Positions 26,086 to 37,975 of a DNA stretch of 64,000 nt are shown here, one piece after another (position 1 is the stretch's first letter; every line of letters begins with the position of its first letter). Made by a program: the position numbers and the translations under genes. The notes below the pieces were generated by a model, which did no database searches, had not been told where the DNA came from, and saw only the letters and a list, made by a program, of their open reading frames with translations. The stretch is from Eulemur rufifrons. Taxonomy: Eukaryota; Chordata; Mammalia; Primates; Lemuridae. The DNA lies in contig NW_027182922.1 in the NCBI RefSeq assembly GCF_041146395.1, positions 423,501 to 487,500 of the forward strand. Direction: 5' to 3'.

Positions 26086-26860
26086 CATAGTTGCTTTCTC
26101 TGCGTGAATGTAACCGTTCATATATATGACTTTCCTACTTCTTCCGAACTACAGTTATTATGGCCACAAACTACAACCCAAACCTTGCGTTCTGAGTGGA
26201 TGTAAACCTTCTGATATTTGACTTTAACAGTTGGTGCAAATTAGCAGGCTTAGAAACCATCTCCCGAGAGTTGCTCTCTCTAGGTGACTGTAAGCTTTGC
26301 TATATAAGATTCTAAACTTCCTCCAAACTATAGTTTAGTAGGCATAAAAACATCACTCCATAGTTGCTTTCTCTGCATGAATGTAAGCGTTCCTATATAT
26401 GATTCTCATACTTCCTCCAAACTAGAGTTTAGTATGCCTACAAAACACAAGCCCATCCTTGATTTCTCTGAGTCAATGTACGTGGTCCCCAATATGACTC
26501 TCTCACTTCTTCCAAAGTAGAGTTTTGCAGGCCTACCGTCCATGCCCCGAAAGTTGGTTTCTATAAATGAGTGTACGCTTTCCTATATAACTTCTTCCAA
26601 ATTAGAGATTAGCATGGGTACAAAAACCCACCCCATAATTGCTTTCTCTGCATGAATGTAAGCATTCCCAAATATCATTTTCCTACTTCTTCCAAACTAG
26701 AGTTTAGTATGCCTACAAACCACCACATCATCGTTGCTTTCTCTGAGTGAATGTAACCCTTTCCATATATGACTCTCAATCTTAAACCAAAATAGAATTT
26801 AGCACGCCTACATTCCACAACCAGAAATTTGCTTTCCCTAAGAGACTCTAAGCTTTCTTA

Positions 26861-29800
26861 TATGTGATTCTCAAACTTCGTCCAAACTAGAGTTTAGCAC
26901 GCCTAGAAAACACCACCCCACAGTTGCTTTCTCTGCATGAATGTAAGCGTTTGTATATATGACACTGGTACTTCTTTCAAAATACAATTTAGCAGACCTA
27001 AAAATCTACCGCCAAGAGTTGCTTTCTCTGACTGTCTGCTTTCGAACTTCTTCCAAATTATATTTTAGCATGCCAACAAAACACCACCCCATAGTTGCTT
27101 TCTCTGCGTCCATATAAGCGTTCATATATATGTCTCTCCTACTTCTTCCAAACTGGAGTTTAGTATACCTAAAAACCGGCACCACAATTTACCTTTCTCT
27201 GAGTGAATGAAGCGTATCCATGTATGCCTCTTTCACTTCATCCAAATTAGAGTTTAGCGGCCTACAAACCACTTCCTGTGAGTTGCTTTCTCTAGGTGAC
27301 TGTAAACTTTCCTATATAAGACTCTCGAACTTCTTCCAAACTACAGTTTGGCATGCCAACAATACAGCGCCCCATCGTTGATTTCTCTGGGTGAACATAA
27401 GCGTTCCCATATATGACTCTCACTCTTTTTCCAAAATAGAATTTAACAGACCTACACACCAGCCCCCGATTGTTCCTTTCTCTAAGTGACTCTAATTTTC
27501 CCCAGATATGACTCTTGAACTTCCTCCAAACTACAGATTATGATGATTACATACACCACCCCACAATTGCTTTCTCTGCGTGAATGTAACCGTTCATATA
27601 TGACTCTCCTACTTCTTCGAACTACAGTTGTTATTCCTACAAACCACCACGACAAAGTTCTTTCTCTGAGTGAATGCAAGCGTTCTCACACTTCATCCAA
27701 ATTACAGTTTAGCAGACCTACCAACAAACTACAGAGAGTTGTTTTCTCTGTGTCAGTGTAATCTTTCCTATATAAGGCTCTCGAACTTCTTCCAAACCAC
27801 AGTTTAGCATGCCAACAAAATACGACCCCAGAGTTGCTTTCTCTGCGTGAATGTAAGCATTCGTATATATGACTCTCCCACTTCCTCCAAAATACAGTTT
27901 AGAATGCTTACAAACCACCACCCAAACGTTGCGTTCTCTGAGTGAATGTAAGCGTTCCCATGTTTGACTCTCACAATTGATGCAAATTAGAGTTTAGCAT
28001 GCTTAGAAACAATCTGCCGAGAGTTGCTTTCTCTAGGTGACTGTAAGCTTTCTTATATAAGACTCGCGAACTTCTTCCAAACTACAGTTTAGCATGCCAA
28101 CGAAACACTGCCCCATCGTTGATTTCTCTGAGTGAACATAAGCGTTCCCACATATGACTTTCTCTCTTCTTCCAAAATAGAATTTAGCAGATCTACAAAA
28201 CGGCCCCCGATGGTTGCTTTCTCTAAGTGACTGCAATTTTCCCCAGATAAGACTCCCGAACTTCCTCCAAAGTATACATTAACATGCGTACATACGCCAC
28301 CCATCAGTTGCTTTCTCTGCGTGAATGTAACCGTTCATATATATGACTCTCCTACTTCTTCCAAACTACAGTTATGATGCCTACAAATCACCACCCAAAC
28401 GTTGTGTTCTCTGAGTGAATGTAAGCGTTCCCATGTTTGACTCTCACAATTGCTGCTAATTAGTGTTTACAGGCTTGCAAAGCTGTCCCGAGTGTTGCTT
28501 TCTCTAGGTGACTGTAAGTTATCCTATATAACACTCTCGAACTCCTTCCAAACTGCAGTTTAGCATGCCAACAACACATCACCCCATAGTTTCTTTCTCT
28601 GCATGAATGTAAGCGTTTGTCTATATGACTCTGGTACGTCTTTCAAAATACAATTTAGCAGACCTAAAAATCACCCGCCAAGAGTTGCTTTCTGTAAATG
28701 ACTGTCAGCTTTCGAACTTCTTCCAATCTATAGTTTAGCATGCCTGCACTACAGCACCCGGTATTTGCTTTCTCTGTGTTAATGTAAGTGTTCCTGTATA
28801 TGTCTCTCGTACCTCTTCCAAAGTAGAGTTCAGTATGCTCAAAAACGGCCACCCCAACGTTGCTTTCTCTGAGTGAATGTAAGCGTTCCTGTATATGATT
28901 CTAACACTTCATTGAAAATAGAGTTTAGCAGGCCTACGAACCACCCCCCCAAGAGTTGCTTTCTCTAAATGACTGTAAACTTCCCAGATATGACTCTCGA
29001 ACATCCCCCAAACTATAGTTTAGTAGGCATACAAACATCACTCCATAGTTGCTTTCTCTGCATGAATGTAAGCGTTCCTATATATGATTCTCGTACTTCT
29101 TCCAAACTAGTTTAGTATGCCTACAAACCACAACCCCATCGTTGATTTCTCTGAGTGAATGTACGCAGTCCCCAATATGACTCTCCCCCTTCTTCCAAAG
29201 TAGAGTTTTGCAGGCCTACAAACCATCCCCCGAAAGTTGGTTTCTATAAATGACGGTACGTTTTCCTATATATTACTCTTTAACTTCTTGCAAAATAGAG
29301 ATTAGCATGGCTACAAAAAATCCACCCCATAATTGCTTTCTCTGCATGAATGTAAGTGTTCCCATATATCATTCTCCTACTTCTTCCAAACTAGAGTTTA
29401 GTATGCCTACAAACCACCACATCATCGTAGCTTTCTCTGAGTGAATGTAAGCCTTCCCATATATGACTCTCACTCTGAAACCAAAATAGAGTTTAGCACG
29501 CCTACATTCCACACCAGAGATTTGCTTTCTCTAAGTGACTCTAAGCTTTCTTATATGTGATTCTCAAACTTCGTCCAAACTAGAGTTTAGCATGCCTAGA
29601 AAACACCACCCCACAGTTGCTTTCTCTGCATGAATGTAAGCGTTTGTATATATGACTCTGGTACTTCTTTCAAAATACAATTTAGCAGACCGAAAAATGA
29701 ACCACCGAGAGTTGCTTTCTCTAAGTGACTGTCTGCTTTCGAACTTCTTCCAAATTATATTTTAGCATGCCTACAAAACACCACCCCATAGTTACTTTCT

Positions 29801-32236
29801 CTGCATCAATATAAGCGTTCATATATATGCCTCTCTCACTTCATCTAAATTAGAGTTTAGCAGGCCTACAAACCACGCCCCGTGAGTTGCTTTCTCTAGG
29901 TGACTGTAAACTTTCCTATATAAGAATCTCCAACTTCTTTCAAACTACAGCATGCCAACAAAACACCACACCGTGGTTGCTTTCTCTGAGTGAACATAAG
30001 CGTTCCCATATATGACTCACACTCTGTTTCCAAAATAGAATTTAGCAGATCTACAAACCAGCCCAAGATGGTTCCTTTCTCTAAGTGACTGTAATTTTCC
30101 CCAGATATGACTCTCGCACTTCCTCCAAACTACAGATTAACATGCATACCTGCGCCACCCCACAGTTGCTTTCTCTGCGTGAATGTAACCGTTCATATAT
30201 ATGACTCTCCTACTTCTTCCCAACGACAGTTATTATGCCTTCAAACCATCACGATAATGTTTCTTTCTCTGAGTGAATGAATGCAAGCGTTCTCACATTT
30301 CATCCAAATTAGAGTTTAGCAGGCCTACCAATAAACTTCCGAGAGTTGTTTTCTCTGTGTCACTGTAATCTTTCCTATATAAGACGCTCGAACTTCTTCC
30401 AAACCACAGTTTAGCATGCCAACAAAATACGACCCCAGAGTGGCTTTCTCTGCCTGAATGTAAGCGTTCATATATATGACTCTCGTACTTCCTCCAAAAT
30501 ACAGTTTAGAATGCCTACAAACCACCACCCAAACGTTGCGTTCTCTGAATGAATGAAAGCATTCCCATGTTTGACTCTCACAATTGATGCAAAGTAGAGT
30601 TTAGCAGGCCAAGAAAGGATCTCCCGAGAGTTGCTTTCTCTAGGTGACTGTAAGCTTTCCTAAATAAGACTCTCCAACTTCTTCCAAACTACAGGTTAAC
30701 ATGCCCACAAAACATCACCCCATAGTTTTTTCTTTGCATGAATGTAAGCATTAGTATATATGACTCTGGTACTTCTTTCAAAATACAATTTAGCAGACCT
30801 AAAAATCACCCACCAAGTGTTGCTTTCTCTAAGTGACTGTTCAGGTTTAGAACTTCTTCCAAACTATAGCATGCTTACAAAACACCACCCCGTAGTTGCT
30901 TTCTCTGGGTGAATGTAAACGTTCCCAAATATCATTCTCGTACTTCTTCCAAACTATTTAGTATGCCTACAAAAACCAGCCCAATGTTGTTTCTCTGAGG
31001 GAATGTAAGCGGTCCCATGTTTGACTCTCACACTTCATCCAAATTAGAGTTTAGCATGTGTACAAACAATCTCCCGAGAGTTGCTTTCCCTAGGTGATGG
31101 TAATCATTCCTGTATAAGGTTCTCCAACTTCTTCCAAACTGCAGTTTAGCATGCCTACAAAACCTGACGCTATAAGTGCTTTCTCTGCGTGAATGTAAGT
31201 GTTCCTATATAGGACTCTCGTACTTCTTCCAAACTACAGTTTAGTATGCCCTACAAACCACCACCCAAACGTTGTTTTCTCTGAGTGAATGTAAGCGTTC
31301 CCATATATGACTCTCACACTTCAACCAAAATAGAGTTTAGCAGGCCTACATTCCACACCCAGAGAGTTGTTTTCTCTACGTGACTGTAAACTTTCCTATA
31401 TATGACTCTCAAACTTCGTCCAAACTAGAGTTTTGCAAGCCTACAAAACACCACCCCATAGTTGTTTTCGGTGCCAGAATGTAAGCGGCTCTACATGTGA
31501 TTCTCTTGCTTCTTCCAAATTACAGGTTAGTATGCCTAGGAACCACAACCACGACGTTGCTTTCACTGAGTTCCCATATATTATTCTAACACTTCATTGA
31601 AAATAGAGTTTAGCAGGCCTACGAAACACCCCCCGAGAGTTGCTTTCTCTAAGTGACTGTAAGCTTCCCAGATATGACTCTTGAACTTCCTCCAAACTAT
31701 ATTTTAGTAGGCATACAAACATCACTCCATAGTTGCTTTCTCTGCGTGAAGGAAAGCGTTCCTATATACGATTCTCGTACTTCTTCCAAACTAGAGTTGA
31801 CTATGCCTACAAATCACAATCCCGTCGTTGATTTCTCTGAGTGAATGCACGCGGTCCCCAATATGACTCTCCCCCTTCTTCCAAACTGGAGTTTTGCAGG
31901 TGTACAAAACATCCCCCGAGAGTTGGTTTCTATGACTGTAACCTTTCCTATATATTACTCCTTAACTTCTTCCAAACTAGAGATTAGCATGGCTACAAAA
32001 ACGCCACCCCATACTTGCTTTCTCTACGTGAATGTAAGCGTTCCCATATATCATTCTCCCACTTCTTCCAAACTAGAGTTTAGTATGCCTACAAACCACC
32101 ACGTCGTCGTTGCTTTCTCTGAGGGAATGTAAGCCTTCCCATATATGACTCTCACTCTTAAACCAAAATAGAGTTTAGCAGGCCTACTTTCCACACCCAG
32201 AGATTTGCTTTCTCTAAGTGACTCTAAGCTTTCTTA
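26861..32236 (-). repeat. Two consecutive 2.69-kb satellite super-repeats (right arm)
   Basis: The landmark TATGTGATTCTCAAACTTCG starts at 26861, 29553 and 32237, spaced 2692 and 2684 bp. Each interval contains about 28 monomers. This defines a third level of periodicity above monomer (95 bp) and trimer (285 bp). Confidence 0.85.
31353..32190 (-). repeat. 838-bp satellite block missing from the left arm
   Basis: Mirrored CCTATATAGG sites give sums of 48156 (16943/31213) but 48994 (16468/32526 and 16187/32807), a step of 838 bp. CCACACCCAGAGA stands at both edges (31353 and 32191). The left sequence reads like the first copy on one side and the second copy on the other, as expected of a crossover product. 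The block holds about nine monomers, or three trimers. Confidence 0.85.
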
Positions 32237-33573
32237 TATGTGATTCTCAAACTTCGTCCAAACTAGAGTTTAGCATGCCTATAAAACACCACCCCATAGT
32301 TACTTTCAGTGCGTCAAAATGTATGTGTTCCTATATGTGATTCTCGTGCTTCTTCCAAACTGCAGTTTAGTAAGCCTACAAACAACCCCATCGTTGCTTT
32401 CTCTGAGGGAATGTAAGCGTTCTCATATATGACTCTCACACTTCAACCAAAACAGGGTTTTGCAGGCCTACAAACCACCCGCCAAGACTTGCTTTTTCAA
32501 AGTGGCTGTTACCTTTCCTATATAGGACTCTGGAACTTCTCCCAAGCTAGACTTTAACATGTCTACCTGACACTACTCCGTAGTTGCTCTCGGTGTGTGA
32601 ATGTAAGCGTTCCTATATATGAGTCTTGTACTTCTTCCTAACTAGCATCTGGCATGCCAAAATAACACTCCCCCATAGTTGCTTTCTTTGAGTCAATGTA
32701 AACATTCCTATATATGTCTCTCGCACTTCTTCCAAACTTGAGTTATGTCTACAAACCAATCCCCGACAGCTGTTTTCTCTGAACGAATTTAAGCGTTCCT
32801 ATATAGGACTATGGCACTTCCTCCAAACTAGAGTTTAGCAAGCCTACACTCCACCCCCGTTCGTTGCTTTCTCTAAGTTACTGTAAGCTTTCCTATACAT
32901 GGCTCTCGAAATTTTCCAAACTAGAGTTAGCATGCCTACTATACACCTACACATAATTGCTTTGTCTGAGTGAATATAAGCCTTCCTATATATGACTGTC
33001 GCACTTTTTCCAAATTAGAGTGTAGCCAGCCTGGAAAGCACCCCTTATAGTTGCTTTCATTGAGTGAATGTTAACATTCCTATGTATGACTCTCGCAACT
33101 TTTCCAATCTAAGATTTTAGCAATGCTACAAATCCCCCGCCGAGAGTTCCTATACATAACTGTCCTCTTTTTCCAAGCTAGAGTTTAGGAAGCCTAGAAA
33201 CCGTCCCCCCGTAGACGCTTTATGTGAATGTAAGCGTTCCTATATATGACTCTCGCCTTCCTCCAAACTAGAGCTTAGCAAGCCTACAAACCAACTCCCT
33301 ATAATTGCTTTCTCTGAATGAATGATATCGTTCCTATATAAGACTCTCGAACTTCTTCCAAACCAGAGTTTAACAAGCCAAAAAAGCACCCCCCATAGAT
33401 GCTTCCTCTAACTCAAAGCTAATATTCCTATATATGATTCAGCTTCTTCATCCAAACTAGAGTAAGGCAAGCCTACAAATCACACACCAATAGTTGCTTT
33501 CTATCAGTAAATGTAAGCATCCCTATATATGACTATAGCAATTCTTCCAAACTGGAGTTTAGCAAGCCTCCAG

Positions 33574-33715
33574 ACCTCCGGACCCCACTCCATAGTACCC
33601 TGGGCATTGGCGCCTGCCTGTCATGCAGGACATAGGGGCGGACCCTCATCTCAGACACGGCATTGGTGGATTGTAGGCTTTTTTAAGTTTTTGAATTGAA
33701 GAAGTCTGAGAATTG
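33574..33715 (-). repeat. Truncated core at the right satellite boundary
   Basis: Inverted counterpart of 15282-15420; sequence on both sides of the boundary matches with coordinate sum 48994 (15421 pairs with 33573). It carries the same unusual AT-rich variation (TTTTTTAAGTTTTTGAATTG) found only in this pair. Confidence 0.88.
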
Positions 33716-33960
33716 GAATTGGGTTTAGGGTAAGGTTAGGTGTTAGGGACTAGGATTAGGTTTAGGGGTTAGGGTTTTAGGTTAGAATTAGGGTTAGGAT
33801 TACTGTTAGGGTTAGAGATTAGGATTATGTTTAGTGGTTGGGTTTAGGTTTAGGGTGAGAGGCAAGAGTAAGGGTCAGGTATTAGGGTTACTGTTAGGAG
33901 TTAGATTCAGGGCTTACTAAGGGTTTGGTTTAGAGATAGGGTTAGGGCTTACGTTTAACG

Positions 33961-34102
33961 GTGTGTGTTAGGGCACGGGCCCTGTCTAATGTACGGGGCA
34001 CTGTGGGTGTGGAGCAAGGCTGGGTCCCCACTTCATCGTACCCTGGGTGTTGGGCTTCAACTGTCACGCAGTACAAAGGCAGAGGCTCATCTCACGCATG
34101 GT
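33961..34102 (-). repeat. D core (inverted)
   Basis: Mirror of 14893-15033, starting after a GTGTGTGTTAGGGCACGGGC edge. The remainder of 33716-34697 is degenerate TTAGGG repeat with no other feature. Confidence 0.85.
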
Positions 34103-34697
34103 TAGGATTAAGGTTTAAGTTTAGGGTCAGGGTTGAGGGTTAGGGTGAGGGTTAACAGTTAGAGTTAGGGTAAGGGGGTTAGGGATAGGGTTAGGGTTAA
34201 GGGTTAGGTTTATGGTTCAGGTTTAAGGTTAGCATTAGAGGGTAGGGTTTGTGTAACTGTAGATCAGTGTTGGGTTTAGATCTCTAGGCATTAGGGTAAA
34301 GGTTAGGGTTAGGGTTAAGAGTTAGGGTTATGTTTAAAGGTTAGGATTGGGATTAGGCTTAAGGGTTAAGGTTAAGGTTATGGGTTATGACTAAGGATCA
34401 ACGGTTAGGGTTATTTTTAGGCGTAGGGTTAGGGTAAGGGGTTAGAGTTAGTGTTAGTGTTGTTGGTCGGGTTAAGGTTAGGGTTGGCGTTTCAGAATTA
34501 GGGATTAGGTGTTATGTTTATAGCTAGGAGTTAGGGTTAGAATTGCGGTATAGGGCTTGTTCTCAGGGTGTCATGCATTAACGTTAAGATAAGGGGTTAA
34601 AGTTAGGGTTACGGTGAGCTTTACCTGTTAAGGTGAGCAGTAGGATCAGGGTTAGGTGTTATGTTCTGGGTTAGGGTTATGGGTGAGGGGTAGGGCT

Positions 34698-34895
34698 TAT
34701 CCTTAGGGCACGGGCCCTGTATGCACTAGGAGGCGAAGTTAGGGATCTGTGATGGTCGCTGGGAACCCACTCTATCGTTCGCAGTGTATGGGCCTCTGGG
34801 TTTCATGCAGGACACTGTGGCAGAGCCGGCTTTCATGCATGGCTTAGTAGGATTGTAGGCTTTCAAAACTCTGAGAAAGCAAGAAGTCTGAGAAT
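34698..34895 (-). repeat. A2' core (inverted)
   Basis: Mirror of the core at 14223; shows AGAGCCGGCTTTCATGCATG and GGATTACGGCACGGTTTAGG just beyond it. The latter has an exact counterpart (CCGTGCCGTAA) before the left core. Confidence 0.88.
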
Positions 34896-35221
34896 TAGAT
34901 ATCGGGTTAGGATTACGGCACGGTTTAGGGATGAAGATTAGTGTTAGGGAGAGGGCTTAGGGTTAGGGGTTAGGGTTAGGTTTAGGGTTGTTGGTAGGGT
35001 GAAGGTTAGGGTTGACGTTTTAGAATTAGGGATGAGGTGTTACGGTTATGACTATGGTTTAGGATTAGAATTATGGGATAGTGCTTCTTCTCAAGGTGTT
35101 TTGCATTCACGTTAAGTTAAGGGGCTAAGTTAGGGTTACGGGGAGGTTTATGTTTTAAAGTGAGCAATAGGATCAGGGTTAGGTGTTATGTTCAGGGTGA
35201 GGGTTATTTGTTAGGGGTAGT

Positions 35222-35426
35222 GTTTATACTTAGCATACGGGCCCTGTCTGCACTGGGAGGTGGGCGGGGTTTAGGGGGATGGTATTGTCCCCGGGAACCC
35301 ACTCTATCATACGCTGGGTATGGGCTCCTGGGTTTCATGCAGGACACAGTGGCAGAGCCCCCTTTTACTCATGGCATGGGAGGATTGTAGGCTTTCTAAA
35401 CTCTGAGAAAGCAAGAAGTCTGAGAA
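35222..35426 (-). repeat. A3 core (inverted)
   Basis: Mirror of 13693-13895. It contains the clearest TTGTAGGCTTTCTAAACTCT followed by GAGAAAGCAAGAAGTCTGAG, the stretch that resembles the 95-bp satellite monomer. The following 35427-37034 is degenerate TTAGGG repeat. Confidence 0.88.
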
Positions 35427-37034
35427 TTAGATTTAGGGGTAGGATTATGGTAATGTTTAGGGATGAAGATTAGTGTCAGGGTGGTGTCTTGGGTTAGGGG
35501 TTGGGGTTAAAGGTTAGTGTTAGGTTTAACAGTTACACTTAGGTTTATGGTTAAGTTTCAGGGTTAGGGTTAAGGTTTGGGTTTAGCGTTTGGCACAGGG
35601 GAAGACTTCAATGTTAGCTTTATGGTTAAAGATTAGGATTAGTGTTAGTGTGAGGGTTAATGGTAAGGGTCAAGATTAATGGTTCAGGTTGGGGTTAGGC
35701 TTCGGTTTAGGGTTAGGGGTTAGGGTTAGGCTTAGGGTTAAGGGATAGGATTAGGGTTAAGTGTTGGGCTTAGGGTTAGGGTTTAGTGTTAGGGTTATCG
35801 TTAAGGATTAGGGTTAGGGTCAGGGTTAAATGTTTGGGTGCGGGTAATGGTTAGGGTCAGGGTTAAGGTTTACGGATAGGGTTAGTGTTAAGGGTTACGG
35901 GTAGGTTTAGGGTTCAGGGTTAGAGTTAGCATTAGGGCTTAAGGTTAGGATTAGGTGGTAGGTTACATTTAGGTTTAGATCTAGGCGTTAGAGTAAGGGT
36001 TAAGAGATAGGGTTACGTTTAATGCTTAGGATTAGGGTTAGGGTTTTGGGTAAAAGTAAGTGTTAGGGAAAAGGTTTAAGTATCAAAGGTTAGGGTTATG
36101 TTTAGCTGTAGTGTTAAGGTTAGGGATAAGGGATAAGATTGGCATAAGGGTTTTCCTTACTGTTAGGGTTAAGGGTTACGCTTAGATTAAAGGTTAAGGT
36201 TAGGGTCAGGGTTAAGGGTTAGGGTGAGTGTTAACGGTTACGGTAAAGGTTAAGCGTTAGTGTTAGGGATTAGCGATTAGGGTATTTGGTAAGTGTTAGG
36301 GTTAGGAGTTAGTGTTTTATGAAAGGTTATGGTTAGAGTTAGGATTGGGGTTAGTGTTAGGGTTAGGGTTAGGGTAAAAGGATAGGATTAGGGTTAAGGG
36401 TTGGGCTCAGGGTTAGGGTTAAATTTTAGTATTAGGGTTAATGTTTAGTGTTATGGTCCACTGTAAGTGTTAGGGTGAGGGTTAACGGTTAGGATTAGGC
36501 TTAGAGGTTGGGGATATAGTGAGGGTTCAGTGTTAAGGTTAGGTTTAGGGTTCAGGGTTAGGGTTAGCTTTAGGGGTTACGGTTAGGTGTTAGGTTACTG
36601 TCAGGGTTGGGTCTAGTCGTGAGGGTAAGGTTTAGGGTTAGCTTTAAGAGCTAGGGTTAGGTTTAATGGTTAAGATTAGGATTAGGTTTAAGGGTTAGGG
36701 TAAGGCTTAGGGGTTAGGGTCAAGGGTTAAGGGTTTCTGTTAGGCATAGCGTTGGGATTAGAAGTAAGGGTTACTGTCAGTGTTAGGGTTGTAGGCAGGG
36801 TTCCGGTTAGGGTTAGTGGTTTAGAATTAGGGTTAGGGATTAGGTGTTACAGTTTTGACTAGGAGATAGGGTTAGAATTATGGGATAGGGGTTGTTCTCA
36901 GGGAACGGGTTATGCATTAACGTTAGGATAAGAGGTTAAAGTTAGGCTCACGGTCAATTTTACGTGTTAAGGGGAGAAATAGGAACAGGGTTAGGTGTTA
37001 TGTTCAGGGTGAGGGATATCTGTTACATGTATTG

Positions 37035-37241
37035 TTTATGCTTAGCGCACGGGCTATGTCTGCCTTAGGAAAGGGCGGGGGGAGGTTAGGGGGCTGGGAT
37101 TGTCACCAGGATCCCACTGTATCGTACTCTGGTTATGGGCCCGTGGGTTTCATGCAGGACACAGTGGTAGAGCCTCCTTTCACGCATGGCATGGGAGGAT
37201 TGCAGGCTTCCTAAACTCTAAGAAAGCAAGAAGTCTGAGAA
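37035..37241 (-). repeat. A1 core (inverted)
   Basis: Mirror of the core at 11921, with ATCCCACTGTATCGTACTC in place of the usual GGTTCCC form. The flanking sequence is degenerate TTAGGG repeat. Confidence 0.87.
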
Positions 37242-37782
37242 TTAGATTTAGGGTTAGGATTATGGTTAGGGTTAAGGATGAAGTTTAGTGCTAGGGTGAG
37301 GGCTTAGGGTTAGGGATTAGGGTTAGGGTTAAAGGTTACTCTTAGGTTTAATGGTTACAGTTCAGTTTAGGGTTGAGGTTTACAGTTAGGGTTAATATGA
37401 GGGGTTAGTGTTTGGTATAGGGTTAGGGTTAGGTACAGGGTTAGGGTTAAATGTTAGGTTTAGGGTTGAAGATTAGGATTAGGGTTAGGATTAAAGGTTA
37501 GTGTGAGAGTTAACGGTTAGGGTTAAGGTTAAGAGTTAGGGTTAGGGTTTAGGTTTAGGGTTAAGGGTTAGGTTTAGTTTTAGGGTTAGAGTTATATGTT
37601 ATGGTTTGTGTTAGAGGTTAGGGTTAGGTTTACTGTTCACGGTTAGGGTTACGTTTAGGGGTTAGCATTAGGGTTAGGGATTAGGTTTAGGGTAAGGGTT
37701 TAGAGTTAGTGTTGGGCTTTAGGCTCGCAGCTTAGGTTCAGGGTCAGGGGTTAGGGTTGGTGGTAGGGCTTAGATTTAGCGG

Positions 37783-37975
37783 TCAGTTTAAGGGCACAGG
37801 ACCTAGTTAATCTACGGTGAGAGGGGTGCGGTCGGAGTCACCACGAAAGCACAACATCATTCCCTGGGCCCTGGGACAAGACCTACATGCAGGACTCAGG
37901 CGGAGCCTCATCTCACACATGGCATGGCTGTATTGTAGGCTTGCTTCACTCTGGGAATGGAAGTAGTGTGAGAAT
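37783..37975 (-). repeat. B core (inverted)
   Basis: Mirror of 11220-11411; GTGCGGTCGGAGTCACCACG and CACAACATCATTCCCTGGGC are preserved. Confidence 0.88.

Larger units (their letters stand above)
22881..33573 (-). repeat. 95-bp-monomer satellite array, right arm (inverted)
   Basis: This is the reverse complement of the left-arm satellite, with the same three monomer types. Large parts mirror the left arm: 29250-29444 is an apparently exact inverted copy of 18712-18906, and 27718-27921 mirrors 20235-20438, with coordinate sums near 48156. The arm is 10.7 kb against 7.5 kb on the left. The difference is an unmatched inner part (22881 to about 26085) and an 838-bp block at 31353-32190, partly offset by the 468 bp lost near 26.1-26.65 kb. 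Confidence 0.92.

Noticed and set aside
15421..33573. Centromeric satellite with a CENP-B box
   Set aside because: I looked for TTCG....A..CGGG in the typical monomers and saw no clear match. The 95-bp monomer may still be pericentromeric, but that is not shown by sequence.
22881..33573. Assembly fold-back artefact as the explanation of the palindrome
   Set aside because: Not excluded, but disfavoured: the arms differ by 838-bp and 468-bp indels, by many small changes in the telomere-like parts and by a non-mirrored centre, whereas fold-back artefacts are nearly perfect copies.
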